Of a stretch of DNA of 40,411 nucleotides, positions 22,771 to 29,939 are shown one piece after another (position 1 is the stretch's first letter; each line of letters begins with the position of its first letter). Position numbers and translations under genes: made by a program. The notes beneath the pieces are model-generated. The model was not told where the DNA came from. It did no database searches and saw nothing but the letters and a program-made list of their open reading frames with translations. The stretch is from a bacterium (GTDB lineage Bacteria; Patescibacteriota; CPR2; UBA1875; JAJYID01): NCBI GenBank assembly GCA_021794535.1, contig JAJYQQ010000007.1:1-40411 (forward strand), read 5' to 3'.

Positions 22771-23058
22771 TCACGACAGAAATAGAGAGTAGTGGTTGAG
22801 CGAAAAGGTATTTTGAAAAATTGATTGTAACCGGAGCAACTGGGGACGCGCCACATATCCTTTGGAAGGGACACGTACCGTGTCAAAGCGGGATGTATCA
22901 TTAACTTGATCCCAAAGCTTTTCTGGAGGAAGATGACCTTCTTTGGCTGCTCTTTTAGTTTAAATTGTGCTAATTGTTGTAATTGATCTGAATGTCATGA
23001 TAAACAATACAATTCCAACAGCTAAAACAATTAAAACTTTTAAACGGAGATTTATAAA
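22771..23058 (+). other. Long, structured 5' leader
   Basis: About 290 nt between promoter and gene, without a credible ORF. Hairpins can be drawn: GACACG-TAC-CGTGTC (about 22869-22883), GGGAT with ATCCC (about 22890-22914), and GGAAG with CTTCT near 22927-22943. Blocks such as GGAGCAACTGGGGACGCG look non-random. It may be a riboswitch or other cis-acting RNA, but I cannot match it to a known class. Confidence 0.5.
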
Positions 23059-23664
23059 ATGAATGAAGTGAACTGGAAAATGCTGATAGTACCCCTAGTT
23101 ATTTTATTTGTATTTATTGGCGGCATTATCGGTATAGTAAACTGGCAGAAGTCGCAGCAGGGAAATAGCGCCATAACGGTGAATATACCAGAAGGCGCAG
23201 TCCAGACGAGTGAATCCTCGACCATTATTAGTGGAAAAGTTGCTCCAGGGAGCAAGGTTACCATAAACGGCAAGGATGCCAAGGTGGGCGATGACGGAAC
23301 CTACAGCGAAACGGTTTCACTGAACCAAGGCGATAATAAGATAGAGATCAAGGCCGAGAAAGACGGCAAGACCCAAACCATCGAGAGAAGCATCAAGGAG
23401 GTGGGCGCAACTACGGCTTCAAGCGCCCCCCCGACAACCGCTCCGGCAACACAGCCGGCGCCTCAGGCGGGAGGCCAGCCATCTCAAGCCCCGGCCACAG
23501 GATCTGCTCCTTCTTCAACGCCTGCAACAACCGTTCCTTCAAGCCTTTCGACTTCGGGACCAGCCGATATGATACTCCCGGTTGCCGGATTTGCGGGAAT
23601 AGTTATGGTTGGCGGATATTACCTGAAAAGCAGAAAGAAACTTGAAAAATCAATGAGAAAATAA
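23059..23664 (+). CDS. Surface protein: membrane anchor, Ig-like domain, Pro/Thr-rich stalk, C-terminal anchor
   Basis: 201 residues. The N-terminal helix (about 8-28) is followed by a beta-rich domain (AITVNIPEGAVQ ... VAPGSKVTINGKDAKVGDDG ... VSLNQGDNKIEIKAEKDGKT) typical of bacterial Ig/glucodextranase-B-like repeats. Next comes a low-complexity Ala/Pro/Thr/Ser linker (about 115-170), a second hydrophobic helix (PVAGFAGIVMVGGYYL) and a basic tail. Both ends would lie in the membrane with the domain outside. CGGAG precedes the ATG. Expression is likely controlled, given the motif array, dyad and long leader. Confidence 0.85.
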   Translation: MNEVNWKMLIVPLVILFVFIGGIIGIVNWQKSQQGNSAITVNIPEGAVQTSESSTIISGKVAPGSKVTINGKDAKVGDDGTYSETVSLNQGDNKIEIKAEKDGKTQTIERSIKEVGATTASSAPPTTAPATQPAPQAGGQPSQAPATGSAPSSTPATTVPSSLSTSGPADMILPVAGFAGIVMVGGYYLKSRKKLEKSMRK

Positions 23665-23680
23665 AGAACAATTAATTTAA

Positions 23681-23709
23681 AAAATAACGGCTCAAAAGGC
23701 CGTTATTTT
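23681..23709 (+). terminator. Terminator, AATAACGG family
   Basis: AAAATAACGGC, loop, GCCGTTATTTT. The same stem recurs at 24192, 24687 and 25726. Confidence 0.9.
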
Positions 23710-23711
23710 GA

Positions 23712-23740
23712 TTGTCTTATTTGGTATAGAAGGCTATAAT
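23712..23740 (+). promoter_or_regulatory. Promoter of a leaderless gene
   Basis: TTGTCT (23712-23717), 17 bases, TATAAT (23735-23740). The ATG at 23747 lies where transcription should start. Confidence 0.8.
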
Positions 23741-23746
23741 TTTAGC

Positions 23747-24193
23747 ATGAGTGATTTAATATCTTCACAGGCCAAAACTGAAAGTGAGCTTCCAGCCGAA
23801 CTAGATCAATTTAACTGGGGTGCATTCCTTCTGACCTGGATATGGGGAATTGGCCATCGCGTTTGGATTGCCCTAACAATTTTGGGTATTTGGATTGGAT
23901 TTCAGGTTCTTTCAACAGGAGTTCTTTTTATTCCGGGTCCATTTGGCCTATTGGCATCGATCATATTCGGATTTTTAGAATTTCCTGCCGAGATAGGTTT
24001 TGCCATTTGGCTCGGTTTAAAAGGCAATCAACTTGCTTGGAAGACAGGTCGCTATAATGACGTCGAAAAATATAAAGTTGCTGAGAAGAAGTGGACGATT
24101 GCCGGAATAATTCTTTGGGTATCTTTGATATTAATCTTCTTACTTTTAACTATTCTGATTAATTTTATCGGGGTAACAAGTTTGGATAAATAA
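23747..24193 (+). CDS. Membrane protein of the WGAFLLTWIWGIG family
   Basis: 148 residues with four hydrophobic helices. The stretch ELPAELDQFNWGAFLLTWIW is nearly identical to the gene at 24780, as is the segment GNQLAWKTGRYNDVEKYKVAEKKWTIAG. No Shine-Dalgarno; the ATG is 6 bases after TATAAT, so the mRNA should be leaderless. The family has no function known to me. A soluble N-terminus of about 25 residues precedes the Trp-rich first helix. Confidence 0.8.
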   Translation: MSDLISSQAKTESELPAELDQFNWGAFLLTWIWGIGHRVWIALTILGIWIGFQVLSTGVLFIPGPFGLLASIIFGFLEFPAEIGFAIWLGLKGNQLAWKTGRYNDVEKYKVAEKKWTIAGIILWVSLILIFLLLTILINFIGVTSLDK

Positions 24194-24222
24194 AATAACG
24201 GTCCATTCGGGCCGTTATTTTT
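24192..24222 (+). terminator. Terminator, AATAACGG family
   Basis: AAATAACGGTCC, ATTC, GGGCCGTTATTT + TT. It overlaps the stop of the preceding gene. Confidence 0.9.
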
Positions 24223-24231
24223 ACACCCAGC

Positions 24232-24259
24232 TACTACACTAATATAGTTTAGTGTAGTG
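24232..24259. promoter_or_regulatory. ACTACACTAA dyad
   Basis: ACTACACTAA, six bases, TTAGTGTAGT. It is related to the palindromes around the TrpR-like gene (shared CACTAA/TTAGTG). Confidence 0.5.
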
Positions 24260-24388
24260 GCTTCGTTTTGATTATCTGTGTTTTAAAGAATTGATTTTTT
24301 TGGGTGAGAGCAGAAAAAAGATTGCAAAAAAAATGATTATTTATAATTAAGCTTACGAGAATTAAATGTATTAAAAGAAAGGTAAATT

Positions 24389-24637
24389 ATGGTAGGAGGA
24401 ATAGGTGAAATTGTGCAACCGGAAGAGGAGAGAGGAGAAGAAAAACCGGTCTGGCCAGAAGAAGGTGAACAAGACCAAGCGGAAAAAATCTCAATGTTTG
24501 AAAAACAAAGACGTCAAATAGTAGAAAAAATCGCAGAGGAGAGAGGAGAACCAATACCGGTGTGGTCAGAAGAAGGTGGACCATACCAAGCCGATGAGTA
24601 TAGAAGACAAAGGCAGAAGAAGTCTGAAGAGAAGTAG
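24389..24637 (+). CDS. Small acidic protein with an internal duplication
   Basis: 82 residues, very rich in Glu, Gln and Lys. Two related blocks are seen: ERGEEKPVWPEEGEQDQAE (about 13-31) and ERGEPIPVWSEEGGPYQADE (about 50-69). No membrane helix or known domain. GAAAGG stands about 6 bases before the ATG, and a terminator of the local AATAACGG family follows. It is probably real but unrecognised. Confidence 0.6.
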   Translation: MVGGIGEIVQPEEERGEEKPVWPEEGEQDQAEKISMFEKQRRQIVEKIAEERGEPIPVWSEEGGPYQADEYRRQRQKKSEEK

Positions 24638-24686
24638 AAACAACTTCACGCATCATGAGAAAATGATTAGAATTAAATTCTAAAAA

Positions 24687-24714
24687 AATAACGGCTTGCT
24701 TGGGCCGTTATTTT
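24687..24714 (+). terminator. Terminator, AATAACGG family
   Basis: AAATAACGGC, loop TTGCTTG, GCCGTTATTTT. Confidence 0.9.
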
Positions 24715-24779
24715 ATTGGCATATACAAAATGAACCGCAAGTTAAAATGTAACCATAAACATTAAAGGAGAAGTATCAA

Positions 24780-25667
24780 ATGTATTGTCCAAATTGCGGG
24801 AAAAAAAACGAGGATTCAGCTCAGGTTTGTTTTGCTTGCGGTAAAAGCCTTGTAAGCCAAGTGTCCCCGGATCAAAACTCACAACAAGTTTATAGCCAAG
24901 CGCAAAGTGTCGGCGCAAATCCGGCGGCAGAAAATACACAAACTGCAAATGAACTTCCATCTGAGCTCAATAAATTCAACTGGGGAGCATTTCTTCTGAC
25001 TTGGATATGGGGTATCGGGAATGGCGTTTGGCTTGCTCTTTGGATTTTTGCCTTTTACCCGATTCAATGGATTATTCTAGGGATAGGTTTTGCGATTGGC
25101 GCTGTCGCTGGCAATGAAATAGCGGCAGTCATAAGGGTCTTGTTAGTGCTGATTGGCCTTATTTTCTCCTTTGGTTTTATCGTCTGGCTTGGAAAAAATG
25201 GAAATCGCCTTGCCCGGAAAACCGGAAGATGGCAAGATGTTGAAAAATTTAAGAGTTTTCAGAAAAAGTGGGCAATTGCTGGTTTGGTTATCGCTCTTTT
25301 TTACTCAGTTATTATTGTAGGAATGTTAACACTTATAGTGATTGGCGCCACGAAAGAAGCTAAAAATAGAGCCGATAATACGAGAAATGAATCGAATGCG
25401 AGAATGGTTCAAACTTATCTTGAGCAGGAGTATTCTATGGATCATGTATATTGTGGAAGTGCTGCGGGAGAGATATCTTGCGGCACATATTCATTCAAAG
25501 ATGCAATAGGCAAGTTAAACAGCGGGGCTTATGTCCTTGACTCTTGTCCCAACACAGATGTTCAAGGTGGCGGCAAGGTCATTATTCAGGCAAGCAGCTA
25601 TACCATCACTGCCTATGACGCAAGTTGTAGTCGGGCTATATCGGGTGGCACATTAAGAAATCAGTAG
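24780..25667 (+). CDS. Zinc-ribbon membrane protein with a pilin-like C-terminal domain
   Basis: 295 residues in three parts. Residues 1-25 are a zinc ribbon (CPNCGKKN ... CFACGKSL). Residues about 60-200 are the WGAFLLTWIWGIG membrane module shared with 23747, including RLARKTGRWQDVEKFKSF. Residues about 205-295 form an extracytoplasmic part that starts after a helix with small residues (TKEAKNRADNTRNESNARMV) and has several Cys (YCGSAAGEISCGTYSF, SCPNTD, ASCSRA), like type IV pilin-type heads. AAAGGAG precedes the ATG. The module may scaffold a surface or secretion structure; that is inference. Confidence 0.82.
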   Translation: MYCPNCGKKNEDSAQVCFACGKSLVSQVSPDQNSQQVYSQAQSVGANPAAENTQTANELPSELNKFNWGAFLLTWIWGIGNGVWLALWIFAFYPIQWIILGIGFAIGAVAGNEIAAVIRVLLVLIGLIFSFGFIVWLGKNGNRLARKTGRWQDVEKFKSFQKKWAIAGLVIALFYSVIIVGMLTLIVIGATKEAKNRADNTRNESNARMVQTYLEQEYSMDHVYCGSAAGEISCGTYSFKDAIGKLNSGAYVLDSCPNTDVQGGGKVIIQASSYTITAYDASCSRAISGGTLRNQ

Positions 25668-25725
25668 CGATTGTCGGGCGGCGCTTTTCTTCTTGCCCTT
25701 CGAGGTAGTAAATTTCAATTCATTT

Positions 25726-25755
25726 AAAAATAACGGTCCAGGTTGACCGTTATTT
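25726..25755 (+). terminator. Terminator, AATAACGG family
   Basis: AAAAATAACGGTC, CAGGTT, GACCGTTATTTTT, perfect stem. Confidence 0.92.
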
Positions 25756-25764
25756 TTATTTCAG

Positions 25765-25795
25765 CCACTACGCTAATACAGTTTAGCGTAGTGGT
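25765..25795. promoter_or_regulatory. CCACTACGCTAA dyad
   Basis: CCACTACGCTAA, six bases, TTAGCGTAGTGG, perfect 12-bp arms. It belongs to the same loose family as 24232. It lies between a + strand terminator and the convergent DUF5652-like gene. Confidence 0.55.
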
Positions 25796-25827
25796 TTAAT
25801 TTCCAAATTTTTATCAGTTTAGCTGGT

Positions 25828-26025
25828 TTACTTTGTTTTTCTTTTGCTAAAGACAAAAATGTAGAAAATTTCAAGGATTGCTAAGGTGTTTACGATTAAA
25901 ATTACAATGAACCACGGTTTGTCGTCATTTCTTGCCGCCTTCCAAAGGGCGACGCCTTTCCAGGGAATGGTCCATATAACAAGCAGTGCGATAATCCAAA
26001 GGTTTTGTTGTAAAAATTCTTTCAT
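25828..26025 (-). CDS. DUF5652-like two-helix membrane protein
   Basis: 65 residues. Two helices flank the conserved-looking centre WKAARNDDKPWFIVILIVNTLA(I)LEI, quoted as WKAARNDDKPWFIV and NTLAILEIFYIF, with a basic C-terminus (SKRKTK). This pattern matches the DUF5652 family found widely in CPR bacteria. AGAGG precedes the ATG, and a TATAAT box lies about 30 bases upstream on the minus strand. Function unknown. Confidence 0.82.
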   Translation of the reverse strand: MKEFLQQNLWIIALLVIWTIPWKGVALWKAARNDDKPWFIVILIVNTLAILEIFYIFVFSKRKTK

Positions 26026-26332
26026 TTTTTTCCTCTATGAGTTAGTTATTTACATCATTATAGCACAAGAATTCCATTTATCATTATGGCATTTGACATT
26101 TCTTTAGAAATTAGAAATTTTGAATTGGAAATTTGAGATGTAAGGGATTTCTCCGCTCGCCCCTCCCGGGAAGTCGGTCGAAATGACAGAAAGAATTCAG
26201 AACAATGATGTTTATTCTTTACATAAAGGCGATTTTTTGGTATCATTTTATAGTCTCATCCGAAGGCTTGAGGCTAAATCAAAAGAAAGAAATCTCGGGG
26301 AGTGAAGATCTCGGGATGATAGGAAAAAGAAA
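26026..26332. repeat. Repeat-containing spacer before rpsA
   Basis: No gene. It holds an AT-rich repeat (26102-26137; TTAGAAATTTTGAATTGGAA) and a TCATTCC-type palindrome (26144-26189; reverse complement TGTCATTTCGACCGACTTCC). An AT-rich stretch with a possible promoter (TTTTTTGGTATCATTTTATAG, about 26232-26252) and the rpsA leader follow. Confidence 0.55.
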
Positions 26333-27538
26333 ATGGCGAAGGCTAAAGAAATGACAATGGAAGATCTGATGGCATCTTATGGCGACATAAATGTGCCGAA
26401 AGAAGGAGACGTGCTTGAGGGTACCATTATTAATGTTACAAAAAATGGAGTTTGGCTTGATCTCGGCACATTCGGCACCGGTCTGGTGGTCGGACCGGAA
26501 GTTTATGATCTCGAAAGCGAGGTTAAGGTGGGAGATGCCATGAACGCTTCCGTTATTTCCCAGGAAACCGATGAAGGTTATGTGCTTTTGTCGCTCAGAA
26601 AGGCAACCCGTGAGAAGGTTTGGGAGAAGCTGGCGCGGATGATGAATGAAGGAGAAGTTTTCAAAGTCAAGCCGTTTGACGCGAATAAGGGCGGATTGCT
26701 TATCGAATATGAAACAGTGAGAGGATTTTTGCCGGTTTCGCAGCTTTCGACTGAGCACTATCCGAGAGTATCAGACAAGGACGAGATACTTATCCGGCTA
26801 AATGAACTGATCGGGAAACCGCTGGATGTGGTTGTCCTCGATACGGACAAAGCGGAACAGAAACTGATATTTTCAGAGAAAGCCGCCAACAAAGACAAGA
26901 CGGAAGAGCTTCTTTCCAAGTTTAAGGTTAATGACAAAGTCAAAGGCAGGGTTACCGGTGTGGTAGATTTTGGCATTTTCCTGAATGTTCAGGGAGTTGA
27001 GGGTTTGGTGCACATCTCGGAAATTTCCTGGGACAGAGTCGAGAATCCGTCAGACTTTGTGAAGATTGGCGATGGGGTGGATGTTCAGATTATTGGCATT
27101 GAGAATGAGAAAATATCATTGTCGATGAAAAGGCTTGCCGACGATCCATGGCTCAAAAAGGTGAAAGACCTGGCGGTCGGAGATAATGTAAAGGGTGAGG
27201 TTTCAAGGATTACTCCATTTGGGGCCTTTGTGAAGCTTCCACAAGGCATAGAAGCGCTGGTGCATATATCCGAACTCTCAGACAAACATATTGGTTCGCC
27301 CGATGAGGTTGTAAGTGAAGGCAAGGAATATGAATTCAAGGTTATTTCGCTTGACGCCGATAATCATAAGCTGGCATTAAGCCTAAAGGGCGCCACAGGC
27401 AAGAAGAAAGCGGACGCGAAAGTAGCCGTGAAAAAGGAAGCGGCAGAAAAAGAAACAGCGAAGAAAGAAGCACCGGAAAAAGAAGAGAAGTTGGCCAAAA
27501 AAGCTAAGGCTGCAAAGACCAAAAAGGCTGAAAAATAA
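26333..27538 (+). CDS. rpsA: 30S ribosomal protein S1
   Basis: 401 residues with four S1 RNA-binding domains, at about residues 22-88, 104-172, 190-262 and 276-350. Domain ends are recognisable, e.g. VKGRVTGVVDFGIFLNVQGV, GLVHISEISWDRV, VKGEVSRITPFGAFVKLPQG and ALVHISELSDKH. The C-terminus is a Lys/Ala/Glu-rich tail of about 45 residues. E. coli S1 has six domains; four is usual for smaller bacterial S1 proteins. S1 binds mRNA at the 30S platform. ATAGGA precedes the ATG, and a terminator and palindrome follow, separating it from infB. Confidence 0.95.
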   Translation: MAKAKEMTMEDLMASYGDINVPKEGDVLEGTIINVTKNGVWLDLGTFGTGLVVGPEVYDLESEVKVGDAMNASVISQETDEGYVLLSLRKATREKVWEKLARMMNEGEVFKVKPFDANKGGLLIEYETVRGFLPVSQLSTEHYPRVSDKDEILIRLNELIGKPLDVVVLDTDKAEQKLIFSEKAANKDKTEELLSKFKVNDKVKGRVTGVVDFGIFLNVQGVEGLVHISEISWDRVENPSDFVKIGDGVDVQIIGIENEKISLSMKRLADDPWLKKVKDLAVGDNVKGEVSRITPFGAFVKLPQGIEALVHISELSDKHIGSPDEVVSEGKEYEFKVISLDADNHKLALSLKGATGKKKADAKVAVKKEAAEKETAKKEAPEKEEKLAKKAKAAKTKKAEK

Positions 27539-27578
27539 TAAGATGATGTAGAAAGTCCTCTTAAATTTTGAAATTTTC

Positions 27579-27608
27579 AAAAAATCCGCCTTTTTGAGGG
27601 GATTTTTT
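27579..27608 (+). terminator. Terminator of rpsA
   Basis: AAAAAATCCGCC, loop TTTTTGA, GGGGATTTTTT. Long A/T-flanked stem with one mismatch. Confidence 0.85.
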
Positions 27609-27620
27609 GATACCGCATCT

Positions 27621-27687
27621 CGTCATTCTGGCTTCGACCAGAATCTAACGAGGGCGGGAAAGAGATTCTGGACAAGCCAGAATGACA
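27621..27687. repeat. TCATTCT-type palindrome between rpsA and infB
   Basis: TCATTCTGGCTT ... CCAGAATCT (left) and AGATTCTGG ... AAGCCAGAATGA (right) pair over more than 20 bp around AACGAGGGCGGGAAAG. A fuller copy of the word inserted in the U32 gene. Confidence 0.85.
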
Positions 27688-27715
27688 AAAAAAGTAGTGT
27701 AATTGTTGAAAAAAT

Positions 27716-29491
27716 ATGACAGAAAAAACAGACAAAAAACAAATACCGGAGGTTGTGACAGTGGGCGAGTTCGCTCGCGCGCTTGATATTCCTGTTGCCC
27801 AGGTTGTGGCTGAGCTTATGAAAAACGGCGTTATGGCAACCATTAACGAATATATCGACTTCGAAACGGCAGCCATTATCGGCGAATATTTGGGCTTTGA
27901 AATAGAAAAGAAGGAAGAAACCGGGAAGGAAACAAGAAACAAGAAACAAGAAACAGGCATCGCCGAGGATTCTGCCAATCTGGTTCCTCGCCCGCCGATT
28001 GTTGCCGTTTTGGGTCATGTCGACCACGGGAAGACATCCCTTCTTGACGCTATCAGGGAGACCAACGTAGTCGGCAAAGAATCCGGCGGCATCACTCAGC
28101 ACATTGGAGCCTATCAAGTGGAGCGAAATGGCAGGAAGATAACATTTTTGGATACGCCGGGACACGCCGCATTTGAGAAAATGAGAGAGCAGGGAGCGCA
28201 GGTTACCGATATCTCCCTTATATTAATCGCGGCCGACGACGGTATAAAGCCGCAAACCGTCGAGGCTATAAATCACTCGAAAAAGGCGGAAACGCCGATG
28301 ATTGTTGTGATTACCAAAATTGACAAACCGGACTCTGACATCAACAGAATAAAGACTCAAATGGCCGAGCTTGGCCTAAATCCGGAGGAGTGGGGCGGAG
28401 ATATTCCAGTTGCCGAGGTATCGGCAAAAAACAAAGAAGGCCTGGACGATCTCCTGGATTTAATATTGATTATGGCCGACGTCAAAGATTTTAAGGCCGA
28501 TCCCGGCATGCCCGCTTCAGGCATTGTTATCGAAACGCACATAGATTACGGCAAGGGACCCGTTGCCACGGTACTGATCAAAAACGGGACTCTCCGCGTG
28601 GGCGATTTTGTCGCAGTCGGGGAAACATACGGGAAGATCAGAAGCATGGAGAGTTACGGCAAAAAGAAAATCAAGGAAGCCACACCATCGATGCCGGCAA
28701 AAATATCCGGCTTAAAAGGCGTGCCTAAAATTTCCGATTTGCTTCAAGTTTTCGGTGACGAGAAAGAGGCAAAGTCAGAGGTTGAAAACATTAAGCGAAG
28801 CAAAACCATAAGCAGCCTTTCGAAAATCAAAAAAATAGGCGTCGAGGAACTATCTGCTTCTATGCGCAATAGCGAGAAGCGGGAACTTGGCATAGTTTTG
28901 AAGGCTGATGTTCGCGGCTCTCTGGACGCTATCAAGGAAGCATTTGACAAAATTTCAACTTCTGAAGTTTGTGTCAAGGTTGTTTCGGGGAAGGTTGGAC
29001 CTGTGAATGAGAGCGATATCGCTATGGCAAAGTCATCCGACAATATCATTATCGGGTTCAACGTTTCCGCGCCGGCAAACATTCTGCAGATGGCGAAAAA
29101 TGAAAAAGTGAAAATTTATTCATATAAGGTCATTTATGAACTTCTTGACGATGTCAAAAATCTCCTCTCAGATCTTCTGCCGGAAGAGACAAAGGAGCTT
29201 ACGCTGGGCAAACTTAAGGTGCTGGCAATATTTAAGTCAAAAAAAGGCCAGATGGTTGTCGGCGGCGAAGTCAAGGAAGGCAAGATTGAGAAAAATACCG
29301 AGGCGAAAGTTATTCGCGGCAAAGAAGAAATCGGCAGGGCAAACATAATCCTTGTCAAAAGAGAAAAGGAAGAAGCGAGAGAGGCTATAGTTGGCAGCCA
29401 GTGTGGTATCAGCCTGGACAAAGAACTGCCGATCGAAGAGGGAGATATAGTCGAATCTTTCAGAACGGAAAAGGTAAAAAGAAGCCTTTAG
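27716..29491 (+). CDS. infB: Translation initiation factor IF-2
   Basis: 591 residues. A short N-terminal IF2-N domain (TVGEFARALDIPVAQVVAEL) leads through a variable linker to the GTPase: G1 GHVDHGKTS (100-108), switch II DTPGHAAF (about 146), TKID (about 200) and SAKN. Domains II, III and IV follow (DYGKGPVATVL; VLKADVRGSLDAIKEA; GKLKVLAIFKS). It delivers initiator tRNA to the ribosome. The linker (residues about 66-82, GKETRNKKQETG) is encoded by tandem GAAACAA repeats (27928-27955). No Shine-Dalgarno is evident near the ATG. It heads a cluster with rbfA and a DHH protein. Confidence 0.97.
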   Translation: MTEKTDKKQIPEVVTVGEFARALDIPVAQVVAELMKNGVMATINEYIDFETAAIIGEYLGFEIEKKEETGKETRNKKQETGIAEDSANLVPRPPIVAVLGHVDHGKTSLLDAIRETNVVGKESGGITQHIGAYQVERNGRKITFLDTPGHAAFEKMREQGAQVTDISLILIAADDGIKPQTVEAINHSKKAETPMIVVITKIDKPDSDINRIKTQMAELGLNPEEWGGDIPVAEVSAKNKEGLDDLLDLILIMADVKDFKADPGMPASGIVIETHIDYGKGPVATVLIKNGTLRVGDFVAVGETYGKIRSMESYGKKKIKEATPSMPAKISGLKGVPKISDLLQVFGDEKEAKSEVENIKRSKTISSLSKIKKIGVEELSASMRNSEKRELGIVLKADVRGSLDAIKEAFDKISTSEVCVKVVSGKVGPVNESDIAMAKSSDNIIIGFNVSAPANILQMAKNEKVKIYSYKVIYELLDDVKNLLSDLLPEETKELTLGKLKVLAIFKSKKGQMVVGGEVKEGKIEKNTEAKVIRGKEEIGRANIILVKREKEEAREAIVGSQCGISLDKELPIEEGDIVESFRTEKVKRSL

Positions 29492-29618
29492 GGGAATTTT
29501 CAATGTCCAATATCCAATTTTCAATCAAGGCTCAATGGACCAATGTCTCAAATTTAAGAATTGAAAAATTGAAACATTCATTAAAAATTAAAAATTGTTA
29601 ATTGGAAATTATAAAGAT
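29492..29618. repeat. AT-rich repeat between infB and rbfA
   Basis: TTTTCAATGTCCAATATCC and GCTCAATGGACCAATG on the left, AATTGAAAAATTGAAACATT and GTTAATTGGAAATTAT on the right: interrupted inverted words like those in 16S V6 and 23S H25. It replaces any normal ribosome-binding region before rbfA. Confidence 0.7.
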
Positions 29619-29939
29619 ATGTCTGACAGAGTAAAAAAAGTAAATGAATTTTTAAGGCAGGAAGTGGCGCGGGGCCTGGAAATGCTGGATTTTCGGGAAT
29701 TGGTTACAGTGAAAGCGGTGGAAACCAGCCGAGACTTGAAGCATGCCGATATCTGGATCGGCATCCTTGGCGACGAAGAAAGCGCCATGGATAAGATTAT
29801 GAAAAACCAGAGAAATCTTCAGTTTGCGGTAAATAGAAAAATGCCGACAAAAAATGTTCCGAAGCTGCGCTTCAGGATCGACCATTCCGGCGAGCATGCC
29901 TTAAAAATAGAGGAGCTTTTAAAAGGTGAAACGGGTTAG
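29619..29939 (+). CDS. rbfA: Ribosome-binding factor A
   Basis: 106 residues from the ATG at 29619. The KH-like fold pattern is visible: RVKKVNEFLRQEVARGLEML, then LVTVKAVETSRDLKHADIWI, and LRFRIDHSGEHALKIEELL at the end. RbfA binds the immature 30S subunit and helps 16S 5' end maturation; the neighbouring infB fits. An in-frame ATG at 29595 is inside the AT-rich repeat. The 3' end overlaps the next gene by 14 bases. Confidence 0.93.
   Translation: MSDRVKKVNEFLRQEVARGLEMLDFRELVTVKAVETSRDLKHADIWIGILGDEESAMDKIMKNQRNLQFAVNRKMPTKNVPKLRFRIDHSGEHALKIEELLKGETG

Noticed and set aside
22771-23058. Known riboswitch (c-di-AMP, c-di-GMP, cobalamin, TPP, fluoride)
   Set aside because: I could not match the consensus cores of these classes by eye; the region is left as an unassigned leader.
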